Shown here one piece after another: positions 27,664 to 35,380 of a stretch of 64,000 nt of DNA (positions are counted from its first letter, which is position 1; each line of letters opens with the position of its first letter). Origin of the DNA: Leclercia adecarboxylata (GTDB lineage: Bacteria > Pseudomonadota > Gammaproteobacteria > Enterobacterales > Enterobacteriaceae). The position numbers and the translations under genes were made by a program. The notes beneath the pieces were generated by a model, which saw nothing but the letters and a program-made list of their open reading frames with translations, was not told the origin of the DNA and ran no database searches. The stretch covers positions 1,798,001 to 1,862,000 of the forward strand of contig LR590464.1 of assembly GCA_901472455.1 (NCBI GenBank), read 5' to 3'.

Positions 27664-29689
27664 GGTTTTCGTGTTTTGAGGTATCAGGGCCCAGCTCCTC
27701 TTTCAGACCCGATTCCATCGCTGCATAGGTTGCGTCTCCAGCCACGGCGCCACAGTCTGGGCAGCCACTACAGCCGGTGCAAACAGTCTCAGCTACGGCA
27801 TCTGTTTGCGGATCAGCTGCATCAGCGCTTTCGCCTGGTGGAACCGCGCCAATATTTTCTCCTTCCGTCGGGTCAGTCTCTTCCATCTGCACATCGCTGG
27901 TGGTCTCCTCATTAACCGATGAACGGTCATCATTTTCTGATTGTTTTTCGTTCATCAGGTCATCGATGGCGAATACGCCTCCGCCGAGGTTCGCGACCTG
28001 CGGCTGACTGTTGGCCTCATCCGCACGACGGCGTGCTCCCTCTTCACGTACGCGTTTCAGGTTTTCCTCGTGAGTGCAGAGGGGGGCTCGAGAAGATTTT
28101 TCATCTGCAGGATTGATGGTTATTTCATTCACAACCGGAGCGGCGGAGGCTGCTTGGATCGGCAGCAGTTCGGTTGCAGAATTAAATTCAGCCGTCATTG
28201 TCCGGTTAACGAACTCAAGGTGAGCAGCAGGCGTCAGGTGGATATTCTCCGGCGCGATGCGCACCAGGTTGAAGATGGCCGCGCGGTTCACTGCCAGAAC
28301 GCCGGGCTGGTTGCGCAGGATTTTGCTCCACGATTTCCATGGCTCTTCCTTTTTCGCGATGATTTCTTTGGCGCGGCGTGCGATGCTCACCGGAATTTCA
28401 CGATAGTTGAAGTCCATCGGCAGCAGGGCGCTGGCGATCTCCAGATCGAGGGTTTCCAGAGTGTGATGCGCGCCTTCACCGCGATCAGTTACATACCCGC
28501 CGTCGGCATTGGTGCCAGCGTCGGTGCGCTGCACGAGGTTAATGCGGTTACCGGCAGCCCATTCACGCGTCAGGATCCCACGGTCGATATATGGGGTAGC
28601 TACCCAGGCCTTTGTGAACTGCAAAAGCAGGCCCAGCTCATGGCGCTTATCCATGCTGAACACTTTGCGAATTGCGTTCGTGTAACGCCACAGGTCTTTG
28701 GTATCGAAAGCCTTAACTTCCGGGAAATTTTCAGCGGCGAGCAGCAGATCCTGGATATAACCATTATCCGTATCCATTTCCAGCGCGTGCAGTTCCGCAT
28801 TCTCGCTGCGGGTGATGTGGTGGCGCAGTTCGTCCACCGTCAGCTGGGCCAGCAGCTGTTTGCGGAATGGCATTTTGCAAACGGGGTAGTGGGCTCCTCC
28901 GGTATCGTGTTCGCTGATCTGCAGGCCATGTTCATAAAGGGGTTTAGGGGCCTCATCCCTGGCTGGAAGCTTGCCGCTCTTCCAGTCCTCAACCAGCTGA
29001 TTGCGATCTTCGGCTTTAATCCAGCCCGACATGAAGGCAGCCAGCAGCGCGGATTCGTGTTCTTTGTCCTGCGGGAAAACGTCTTTGACGGCCTGCACCA
29101 GTTTCCACTCAGCATGCAGGCTGAGATCGCCAATATCAGCAACGTCATTTTTGGCCTGCAGCATGTTCTGGAAGTAAGCATTCACCTCATCGGTCGCCAG
29201 TTCGTTGGCGACAATCTGCTGCTCCTGGCTGATCTCCGAAAGGTACTTGTCACCCAACAGATGGACGGCGAAGCGGACAGCCGGGGTGCGATTTTCAAGC
29301 AGGGAGGTGTTGTCGGCGACTGCTGTGTCAGTAGAAGTTACAGGCGCGGCAGGCAGATCTGCATCGCTGGTGACCACCGGGGTGGGGGTGGTTTCACCCT
29401 GAGTTGCGGCGCCGGGGATCTCCTTCCAGGTGCGCTGGTCGTCGGCCAGGGTGTAGCGCTTGCAAAACTCAAAGCAAACAACGCCTTCTTCGGGCAGATC
29501 ATCCACAACCGGCATGTCTGTACGGATCGGCTTGAGGTAGTCTTTCCCGCGGCCAGTTTCAATGCCTGCATCTTCGAGTGCAACATCCAGTGCAAGATTG
29601 GCGCGGGCTTCTGTTTTAAATGTCCCCCAGTAGACGGCGTCAGGTTTGCCTGATTTTTGGGTAGCCTTAATATGATTAAAAAATTCCAT
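27578..29689 (-). CDS. RecE N-terminal-like (exodeoxyribonuclease VIII-type) protein
   Basis: About 675-703 residues resembling the long non-catalytic N-terminal part of RecE: MEFFNHIKATQKSGKPDAVYWG, then repeated helical units (FRKQLLAQLTVDELRHHI and similar). There is an acidic linker and a CTGCSGCPDCG cysteine cluster near the end. No RecE PD-(D/E)XK nuclease domain is visible; a DnaQ-type exonuclease gene follows instead. The last ~30 residues read into that gene out of frame and may be an artefact of an indel. It probably works in phage recombination. Confidence 0.75.
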   Translation of the reverse strand: MEFFNHIKATQKSGKPDAVYWGTFKTEARANLALDVALEDAGIETGRGKDYLKPIRTDMPVVDDLPEEGVVCFEFCKRYTLADDQRTWKEIPGAATQGETTPTPVVTSDADLPAAPVTSTDTAVADNTSLLENRTPAVRFAVHLLGDKYLSEISQEQQIVANELATDEVNAYFQNMLQAKNDVADIGDLSLHAEWKLVQAVKDVFPQDKEHESALLAAFMSGWIKAEDRNQLVEDWKSGKLPARDEAPKPLYEHGLQISEHDTGGAHYPVCKMPFRKQLLAQLTVDELRHHITRSENAELHALEMDTDNGYIQDLLLAAENFPEVKAFDTKDLWRYTNAIRKVFSMDKRHELGLLLQFTKAWVATPYIDRGILTREWAAGNRINLVQRTDAGTNADGGYVTDRGEGAHHTLETLDLEIASALLPMDFNYREIPVSIARRAKEIIAKKEEPWKSWSKILRNQPGVLAVNRAAIFNLVRIAPENIHLTPAAHLEFVNRTMTAEFNSATELLPIQAASAAPVVNEITINPADEKSSRAPLCTHEENLKRVREEGARRRADEANSQPQVANLGGGVFAIDDLMNEKQSENDDRSSVNEETTSDVQMEETDPTEGENIGAVPPGESADAADPQTDAVAETVCTGCSGCPDCGAVAGDATYAAMESGLKEELGPDTSKHENHVHAPDGGSRNHGQKAGRADRFNRGRIL

Positions 29690-29746
29690 CTTGGAGCCTC
29701 GTTTGGGTGTAAGATACCCAACAGCTAATGAGCGCTGCTTAGGTAG

Positions 29747-29769
29747 TGGTCATTGGTCAAAACTCGATT
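29747..29769 (-). repeat. Early-operon boundary motif, copy 1
   Basis: Minus-strand AATCGAGT-TT-TGACCAATGACCA, located just upstream of the RecE-like gene. It is one of four near-identical copies at gene boundaries of both early operons, always oriented with transcription. Confidence 0.7.
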
Positions 29770-29801
29770 CCGGAAAGCTTTGGTCGGCTGACCGGGTACT
29801 T

Positions 29802-29820
29802 AACCCGCCTTGCGCGGGTT
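29802..29820. terminator. Palindrome upstream of the RecE-like gene
   Basis: AACCCGC / GCGGGTT stem with a 5-nt loop lies between the Rrf2-like and RecE-like genes. There is no good T-run in the direction of transcription, so its role is uncertain; a weak attenuator or RNA-processing hairpin is possible. Confidence 0.35.
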
Positions 29821-29826
29821 TTGTGC

Positions 29827-30169
29827 TTATTGGGCGCCGGGCTTATTCGCCAGCTGAGAGATAAGCACTCCATCAAGTGCATCAAGCACCGGGTCGAACG
29901 TGGTATTCGACGGGATCTTGCTGACTGCGCGGATGACTGCTGAAACTGAGATATCACCTTCACGAAGGCTATATCCGCCGCCCGGGCCTCTGTGCGAGGT
30001 GACCAGCTTGCCGCTGCGCAGTCGCTTAAAAATTTGCTCCAGGTAGGAAACTGAGAGCTTCGATTCTTTACTCAGTGTGGGCGAGGGGCACTGGCTTGCC
30101 GCAGTAGATTCTTTCCAGAACCGCAACAGCCTGGACAGACGCCATGACTCGTTTCATTCCAAATTCCAT
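29827..30169 (-). CDS. Rrf2/IscR-family regulator lacking Fe-S cysteines (one frameshift)
   Basis: About 113 residues after correction, starting MEFGMKRVMASVQAVAVLE behind an AAGGG Shine-Dalgarno. An extra C near 30090 shifts the frame before SKESKLSVSYLEQIFKRLRS. This helix-turn-helix and the wing GPGGGYSLREGDISVSAVIRAV are close to IscR. The three-Cys/one-His cluster-binding loop of IscR is absent, so it cannot sense Fe-S status the same way. It probably controls phage or host promoters; targets unknown. Confidence 0.75.
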
Positions 30170-30172
30170 GGT

Positions 30173-30509
30173 CTATCCCTTCACCGGATCCCGGCCGTAG
30201 CCAGGGTTATCTTCAATGGCATCCTGCAGAACCTGAATCGCTTCGCCGTATGGAAGGGTCAGTGCCAGCTTAATCGCCGTCCCGAACGTCTCCGCTACCA
30301 GTTCAAACTTCTGAGCCAGGCGGTTCGCTTCCTCGGTCTGCTCCTCAACAGCCTCCATTTCAAACTGGTGCTCCTGCCAGACTTCATCCATAACGTCTTC
30401 TTCAAACTTCACCGCGCAGCGCTTCTTTAACTTCAAGAACAGGCAGGATGCCAATTAACTCCTCTGCCGGTGCGCTGCTGAATCGCAATGCCAGTTCGTT
30501 CGCTGACAT
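30173..30509 (-). CDS. Prophage hypothetical protein (one frameshift)
   Basis: The start MSANELALRFSSAPAEELI follows a good GGAGG Shine-Dalgarno. An indel near 30408 breaks the frame, and the rest (FEEDVMDEVWQEHQFEMEAVEEQTEEANRLA...) is an acidic, helical protein ending DNPGYGRDPVKG, about 112 residues in all. It ends 4 bp before the Rrf2-like gene, so the two are probably coupled. I do not recognise its function. Confidence 0.6.
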
Positions 30510-30657
30510 AAATCCTCCGGAAAAAAGGCCCGCCACGGGCGACGGGCAAAGAGAACTTTTCCAATTTAACCAGAACAGGTCATCGACTCCTGTCTGGTTG
30601 AGATGGCGGGATTACCATCATGATGCCATGTGCACCTGGCATCAGGCTGGCAACAGC

Positions 30658-30676
30658 CATTGGTCGAAACTCGATT
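30658..30676 (-). repeat. Early-operon boundary motif, copy 2
   Basis: Minus-strand AATCGAGT-TTC-GACCAATG overlapping the stop codon of the DUF1482-like gene. It has one mismatch to the other copies and lacks the final GACCA. Confidence 0.65.
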
Positions 30677-30857
30677 AAAAATGTAACGCTGGCTGTTGGT
30701 CGTCAGCCGATTTGTACGGGTAACACTGTCCTTTCACGTGCTGCTCTGTGGCAGCTGCTTCACAAACCGCCTCGGTGTTATAAACGCCGAGCATGATGTC
30801 TGAGCATTCCCCGGTGAGGGCGCAGACGGTAACGATTAAGGCGAAGAACGAGGTCAT
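30675..30857 (-). CDS. DUF1482 family (YebW-like) small protein
   Basis: 60 residues: a hydrophobic N-terminus (FFALIVTVCALTGEC) then DIMLGVYNTEAVCEAAATEQ, matching the E. coli YebW/DUF1482 pattern with conserved cysteines, common in left early operons of lambdoid prophages. It is possibly secreted or membrane-anchored; function unknown. Overlaps the gene upstream by 4 bp. Confidence 0.72.
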   Translation of the reverse strand: MTSFFALIVTVCALTGECSDIMLGVYNTEAVCEAAATEQHVKGQCYPYKSADDQQPALHF

Positions 30858-31048
30858 GCGTTGAACTCTGGATTGCCTTTCTGCGCCATGAAGTAGCAGA
30901 ACTTGCGGATCAAGACTTCAACGATGTTGAGGCGAATAGCCTGCTGTCTTACTGGGTTACGTGCGTAGTCGATCATGGTTATCTCCTTGTTGCCCTTTGC
31001 GTCTGGCCGACGGAACGGTAAAGCCTGCTGCGCGTTAGTTTTTGTCAT
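30854..31048 (-). CDS. Small prophage protein, first gene of left operon
   Basis: 64 residues from MTKTNAQQALPFRRP, or 40 residues from MIDYARNPVRQQ at 30976, which has the better AAGGAGATAACC ribosome-binding site. Ends AQKGNPEFNA. Nearest to the pL-like promoter. Not recognised functionally. Confidence 0.5.
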   Translation of the reverse strand: MTKTNAQQALPFRRPDAKGNKEITMIDYARNPVRQQAIRLNIVEVLIRKFCYFMAQKGNPEFNA

Positions 31049-31122
31049 CTCATCCGGTGTTTCATATGCCGCCGGCAGCTACTGCGTGGGCGTCCTGCCT
31101 TGATGACTGAATTTGTGAAATC

Positions 31123-31151
31123 AGACTACAAATAAATTTGTCATCAGTCAA
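31123..31151 (-). promoter_or_regulatory. pL-like promoter of the leftward early operon
   Basis: Minus-strand TTGACT (31151-31146), a 17-bp spacer and TAGTCT (31128-31123). The flanking sequence holds the inverted half-sites TGTCAT ... ATGACA, a plausible repressor operator. It precedes all the leftward genes to int. Confidence 0.6.
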
Positions 31152-31213
31152 ATTGATTATGACATATTTTTATTTCAATGATTGTTTTAGAAGAGGTTTT
31201 AGGTTGGCGAGAT

Positions 31214-31247
31214 ACAAAAAAAAAAGCCGCTAAAAGCGGCGTTTTTT
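31214..31247. terminator. Bidirectional terminator after the repressor gene
   Basis: Stem GCCGCT AAA AGCGGC flanked by ten A on the left and six T on the right, so it can terminate on both strands. It separates the repressor gene from the left operon. Confidence 0.88.
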
Positions 31248-31255
31248 GTTCTGTC

Positions 31256-31660
31256 TTAGTCTTTGTTCGGCGTCGGTTCTATTTTTCTTTTGCTCAAGAA
31301 CTCTGCCATAAATCTATCGAGCTCTTCGAGACGATCACTAGCCAACTGAACGAAGCGTGTTTGCTCTACCTCTGGGAGTTGATCAAACACCTCTAACAAA
31401 GCAGCCTGCTTTTCAGTTAACACAGTTTTGCTGGCTGTAGTGGCCTTAAGTTGAGCCTCTTCTTCATCAGTCATAAAGAACCAATACAGAGGTTTTCCAA
31501 GGGCTTGAGGGAATAATGCAAGCTTTTCCTTGCGAGGAAAGTTACCTGTATTGCACCAGTTACTGACTGTTTGAGAATTGACGCCAACTCTCCTGCCTAA
31601 CTCAGATTGAGATATGCCAGCTTCCTCAAGAGCTCTTAATAGTCGTTCTTCGAAGTTCAT
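31256..31660 (-). CDS. DicA-like HTH repressor (prophage immunity repressor)
   Basis: 134 residues from MNFEERLLRALEE; an upstream ATG at 31693 has no ribosome-binding site. An XRE helix-turn-helix lies at residues ~12-45 (ISQSELGRRVGVNSQTVSNW). The C-terminal half (LTEKQAALLEVFDQLPEVEQ) is helical like E. coli DicA. It lacks the S24 peptidase domain of lambda CI, so RecA-stimulated self-cleavage is not expected. It faces the Cro-like gene across an operator region. Confidence 0.85.
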   Translation of the reverse strand: MNFEERLLRALEEAGISQSELGRRVGVNSQTVSNWCNTGNFPRKEKLALFPQALGKPLYWFFMTDEEEAQLKATTASKTVLTEKQAALLEVFDQLPEVEQTRFVQLASDRLEELDRFMAEFLSKRKIEPTPNKD

Positions 31661-31706
31661 ATTCGGATCCAAATTAAACCTATCAGCAAGCATACAAAGT
31701 TTCTTT

Positions 31707-31782
31707 TCAGTTGTGACTGATTAAGTTTCTTGACATTGACAAATTATATATCAATCATGTGATTCCTAAACTGGGAGGAACC
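31707..31782. promoter_or_regulatory. Immunity operator/promoter region
   Basis: Contains a perfect palindrome TCAGT TGTG ACTGA (31707-31720), tandem TTGACA hexamers at 31730 and 31736, and a minus-strand TATAAT at 31748-31743. This is the expected place for the divergent repressor and cro-like promoters and their operators. Exact promoter pairings are uncertain. Confidence 0.6.
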
Positions 31783-32034
31783 ATGAACGAAGCTATTCAA
31801 CAAAAAATTATTTCTTTGTGTGGAAGTCAGTCTGAACTAGCTCGCCGCTTGGGTAAGAATTCGCAGACAGTATCAGTCTGGTTTCGTACTCAAGTTGCCA
31901 GCACTGAAGTTCTTAATGCCTGCAGGGCTCTGGACTGGCAGGTAACTCCGCACGAGTTGCGCCCTGATCTCTACCCGAACCCACTGATGGTTTGCCTCAA
32001 AAGGAAGCCTAATCATGCAATCAGTAACGTTTGA
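31783..32034 (+). CDS. Cro/DicC-like (YdaS family) regulator
   Basis: 83 residues from MNEAIQQKIISLCG behind a GGGAGG site. The helix-turn-helix is SQSELARRLGKNSQTVSVWF. It is divergent from the repressor and first in the rightward early operon, the position of Cro. Overlaps the next gene by 20 bp. Confidence 0.82.
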   Translation: MNEAIQQKIISLCGSQSELARRLGKNSQTVSVWFRTQVASTEVLNACRALDWQVTPHELRPDLYPNPLMVCLKRKPNHAISNV

Positions 32035-32583
32035 ACATCTTAACCGACAGAACGCCGCTCCGCTGAAAACTCGGAATCAGATTGAGCATCGGCGCCGGGA
32101 CTCAACGCGCCATCGCGCGATTCTGTCTGCCGTTCGTGAGTGGGAGGCAACTATCCCGGGCCAGGCGCAGGACGTTGTTACGCAGCTGGGTGGCCGAGCA
32201 ATGGGCCAAGGATGGCGGGCGAGGGATCACTGTGAAACAAACAGAACCTTTATCGCTACCTAAAAAACGAAACCAACTCCAGCAAATACACGGGTTATGT
32301 CATGCAACTCGCAAACGCGATCAGCGTGGCAATGCCCATTGAGATCGCCAGAAAGCATGGCCTTCGACAGGGTAAAACCGATATCGAGCTGGTGGCCGAT
32401 GCAATAAAAGAGACCGGCGAGCATCACCAAGCAAAGTTGCTGGGCTTGCCGAACGCGAAGCAAGCGAAGGAGGGTTTTGAAAACCTCCTTGCCAACGCTG
32501 CATTGTTACCAGGGGAACTAGCTGGCGTGATGATCGCCCACCTTCAGGCATTAGCACCACTTTTTTACGTAATCGAGTTTTGA
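32015..32583 (+). CDS. YdaT/CII-like phage regulatory protein (frameshifted)
   Basis: Second rightward gene, in the place of cII. It starts MQSVTFEHLNRQNAAPLKTRNQIEHRRR, then continues in other frames as VAEQWAKDGG and NLYRYLKNETNSSKYTGYVMQLANAISVAMP to the end FYVIEF. Breaks fall near 32185 and 32240-32275. Corrected length is about 187 residues. The mix of charged N-terminus and helical C-terminus resembles the YdaT-domain proteins found next to cro genes in enterobacterial prophages. The assignment as CII-like is by position only. Confidence 0.6.
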
Positions 32584-32593
32584 CCAATGACCA
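32571..32593 (+). repeat. Early-operon boundary motif, copy 3
   Basis: AATCGAGT-TT-TGACCAATGACCA. Its TGA is the stop codon of the YdaT-like gene. It lies upstream of the replication initiator. Confidence 0.7.
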
Positions 32594-32626
32594 TACGACC
32601 CGGTACGCCGGGCAACAGGAGTAAAC

Positions 32627-33860
32627 ATGGCAGCGCTGCCCTATATGCAACTCTACATTGCTGATTACCTGGCGGACACCCATGCATCTGTCTACGGAAG
32701 AGCACGGCGCTTACCTGCTGCTGATGTTCAATTACTGGCAGACAGGTAGACCCATCCCCTAAAAACAGGCTGGCGAAGATCGCTCGCGTGTCGGATTCGC
32801 GCTGGGCTGAGCTTCACACCGTTCTTGCAGAGTTCTTTGAGGATGATGGCGAAAGCTGGATCCACCTGCGGATTGAGCGCGATATCGAAACAGTGCTCAC
32901 TTCCCCTCGCGGGAAAAAATTGCCCGGTGGAGATTCACTGAAGGGTTTTAACGGTTATGTCTATTTTATCAAAAACCCCCGCCTCGGGATTGATAAAAAT
33001 TGGTTACTCCAAAAATCCATGGGCGCGTCTTTCCGAACTACGTAGGAACTACGGTAGTGAATTGGCCGTAGTAGCTACGATAAAGACCGTAGAAAAATCG
33101 GAAACCACAATCCACGCCGCCTTTGACCAGTATCGGGTTGAGGGTGAGTGGTTTACTGAAAGCGAATGTATTAAAGCGGTCATTTTGGCTGTTGTAGCAG
33201 GGGAAATAACGACTGTAGATGCTACGCGTAGCTACGTAGATAACTACTGTAGTGCTCCTACGGCTACTACAAATACAGATCCAGATAAAGATACAGATCT
33301 AAAAGAAAACCCCTCTCTTAGCGCAGGAAAAAATAAAAATTCAGGAGGGGTGATACCACCAACTGAATCAACACCACCGCGATATCTGGATGGCCTTGAT
33401 GAGCCGATCGGCAAATTCACAATGACCAGCGTGTGGCTGCCATCCAGAGATTTTCGCCAGCGCGCTGCGATGTGGGGGATCGCATTGCCTGAACCTGTTT
33501 ATCTCCCGACAGAGCTTGCAGAGTTCGCATCGTACTGGGAATCCGAAGGGAAAGTATTCACGCAGGTCCAGTGGGAACAGAAATTCGCACGGCACATCGT
33601 GCTGGTGAGATCCAAAAAACAACCGGAAACCGGAGGTAAGGACAATGCAGGAGTTCGGGGAGAGCCTACAGCATCCAGGGCTGTTCAGCAGATTCAGTCA
33701 GCCCACGCAAAGTGGAGACGCCGCAATGGACTTGATGGCGACGGAAACGGCCTGGCACCTGTGGCAGGTCATGGGGGGAAATATTCTCGAACCGGTGGAC
33801 GCAGAAGAATGGGGCCGAACCTTCGGCGCTCTGGATAGCCCAGATAGGTTCGATGACTGA
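32627..33860 (+). CDS. Replication initiator with DUF1376, T5orf172 and DnaT-like regions (frameshifted)
   Basis: The N-terminus MAALPYMQLYIADYLADT then HLSTEEHGAYLLLMFNYWQTG is DUF1376. After RIERDIETVL comes GYVYFIKNPRLG then LIKIGYSKNPWARLSELRR, a T5orf172 (GIY-YIG-like) domain. A polar linker and a DnaT-like DNA-binding segment (WLPSRDFRQRAAMWGI... YWESEGKVFTQVQWEQKFARHI) follow. The C-terminus ends LEPVDAEEWGRTFGALDS. Breaks lie near 32672, 32757, 32985 and in the G-run at 33775. Corrected length is about 410 residues. It serves the role of lambda O; the middle domain is an unusual insert. Confidence 0.78.
33038..33345. other. Candidate prophage replication origin
   Basis: Between 33038 and 33270 the motifs CTACG/CGTAG recur about ten times, several as palindromes (CTACGTAG at 33038 and 33232; CGTAGTAGCTACG at 33067; CTACGCGTAGCTACGTAG at 33222). 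An AT-rich, repeat-bearing stretch follows (33270-33345, AGAT-rich then A-rich). Iterons plus an AT-rich segment inside the initiator gene is the lambda-type origin layout. Confidence 0.55.
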
Positions 33861-34318
33861 AAAAGCAAATCAAGATGGTCTGCCAGCAGTGCATGGAGCG
33901 CTGTGCAGGTGGGAACACGTGGCCGCCGGATCTGGCTGAGTTCGTATCGCTCGTTTCAGAAAGTGGCGCAAACGCCTTCGGCCTTACGTCCGACAGTGTC
34001 ATGGGTGAGTATCGCCGCTGGCGCAATGAGTCCTATCGGTTTTCAGGCAGCGACAAATATCCGTGGACGCAGCCGGTGCTGTATCACATCTGCATTGAGA
34101 TGCGCAGAACGGGCGTGGAGCGTCAGATGACCGAAAGTGAGCTTAAGAAACTGGCGGAAAAATTGTTAACGAAATGGAGTAAGCATGTCAGTAACGGCCT
34201 GTCGGTACCGCCGATTCGCCGCCAGCTTGCAGCACCGCAGCACCCGGCAGGGCCAACTCCGGCGCAGCTGCTTATGGAAGAGTACAAACGCCGCAAAGCG
34301 GCAGGTTTAACCAACTAA
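33850..34318 (+). CDS. Lambda P-like replication protein (one frameshift)
   Basis: About 155 residues: MTEK then QIKMVCQQCMERC after an extra G near 33863. The body AEFVSLVSESGANAFGL, EYRRWRNESYRFSG, FPWTQPVLYH-like (YPWTQPVLYHICIEMRRTG) and MTESELKKLAEKLLTKW matches the lambda P family, which loads the DnaB helicase. It is shorter than lambda P at the N-terminus. Its ATG overlaps the end of the initiator gene. Confidence 0.8.
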
Positions 34319-34340
34319 ATCGAGTAATGACCAATGACCA
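34318..34340 (+). repeat. Early-operon boundary motif, copy 4
   Basis: AATCGAGT-AA-TGACCAATGACCA, starting at the stop codon of the P-like gene and running into the start of the PerC-like gene. Confidence 0.7.
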
Positions 34341-34753
34341 AACCATTAACCCAGAAAGACCAGGTGGCGATTTTTGTGCGCTATCAGCCGAACTGCGCCG
34401 TCGGCGATGTTTCCGAAGCGCTGGATATGTCAGGTGCAACAGCAGGCAGACTGCTTCGCGAGCTGAGTGACGATGGGGTGATCACCCGATCCCGCAACAG
34501 CGTTCAGTACATCTACACGGCGGTGCCGCACGCCGATATTCCGGATGCAATACTCCCGTGCATGGAGGAGAAAAGCGACCCGGTGAAGATGCAGGCGGCT
34601 GAGCAGAAAGCGAAGGCGCTGGAAGAAAAGGGGCTATGGCGTCGCGCCGCAGCGGTGTATTCGGACATGTTCGGGATCGCCTGCAGTGCTGTCGAAGTTG
34701 CCCGGATCGCCAAACGGCGTAAAGAGTGCCTGCGCATGTCGGGGAGGGCTTAA
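34334..34753 (+). CDS. PerC-like transcriptional regulator
   Basis: 139 residues, intact. The N-terminal half is a winged helix (VGDVSEALDMSGATAGRLLRELSDDGVI). The C-terminal half KAKALEEKGLWRRAAAVYSDMF ... AKRRKECL is the PerC signature. PerC-family prophage proteins adjust host gene expression. It follows the replication genes and precedes another small DNA-binding protein. Confidence 0.8.
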   Translation: MTKPLTQKDQVAIFVRYQPNCAVGDVSEALDMSGATAGRLLRELSDDGVITRSRNSVQYIYTAVPHADIPDAILPCMEEKSDPVKMQAAEQKAKALEEKGLWRRAAAVYSDMFGIACSAVEVARIAKRRKECLRMSGRA

Positions 34754-34756
34754 CTG

Positions 34757-35028
34757 ATGCCGAGACCAAAAACTCACAGGGAGCGCACCCTGTTTATCGC
34801 CTGGATTATCGAGATGGTGAAAAAGCATGCCATGCTACGACCAATGACGTAGTCGCCATGTTCGGCCTGCACCGCAATACTGCCGAGAAATACATCCGGG
34901 CTGCCGTGAAGCAGGGCCATCTTATTCGCCACGGACGCTGCGGCGTCTTTCGCGACCAGCGGGCAGTTATTGACTTTGACATGGAGCGTTACACCCATCG
35001 TATGACGGCGAATGAAACTAAAGCTTGA
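34757..35028 (+). CDS. DUF977 winged-helix protein (one frameshift)
   Basis: Starts MPRPKTHRERTLFIAWIIEMVKKH 3 bp after the PerC-like gene. One base missing near 34828 (AAGCATGCCATGC) shifts the frame, then HATTNDVVAMFGLHRNTAEKYIRAAVKQGHLI continues to the end NETKA. About 90 residues. The HTH is obvious; a role in prophage regulation is inferred. Confidence 0.78.
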
Positions 35029-35380
35029 GAATTAACTATCACCAAGCCGCCCGGAAAGGATTTTTAGGGCGGCTATAAGCGAAGAGCGGACGTTCGCTAA
35101 ATCTTGAAATCATTAGGAATGTGCGAAGGCACATAGATCTCCATGCTCGCTTCCAAAGTAGCGTTATCTACTCTCTAAAGAGAATATGCGGATTTGAGGG
35201 GTATTTACAGGTATTGCGATATAGTAATCAACGGGGCGCAGGCTAGTTTAATGGGATAACAAAAAGGGCAGGAAATTCTGCCCTAAGTTAATATCCTTGA
35301 ATTATTCGACTAGAAATCTTGTGCTGAATTTCTAATTTCAAACATTCGCGATAAACATTAGACCGAGTCTGGAACAGTAA
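35029..35380. other. Gene-free stretch before the Mrr-type gene
   Basis: AT-rich spacer between convergent genes. It holds a hairpin AGCCGCCC ... GGGCGGCT (35045-35074) that may end the rightward transcript. I see no convincing gene. Confidence 0.5.

Noticed and set aside
27941..29653. A 570-codon open frame antisense to the RecE-like gene
   Set aside because: It is the codon-biased mirror of a real, GC-rich gene, lacks any recognisable motif and a ribosome-binding site, and cannot be coding together with the well-supported minus-strand protein.
33038..33270. CRISPR-like array in the CTACG repeat cluster
   Set aside because: Units are 5-18 bp, irregularly spaced, in both orientations and inside a coding region; there are no repeats of 25-40 bp or unique spacers.
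33645..33860. A separate 71-codon gene with ATG at 33645
   Set aside because: Its C-terminal residues (LEPVDAEEWGRTFGALDS) complete the initiator protein once the G-run near 33775 is shortened by one base.
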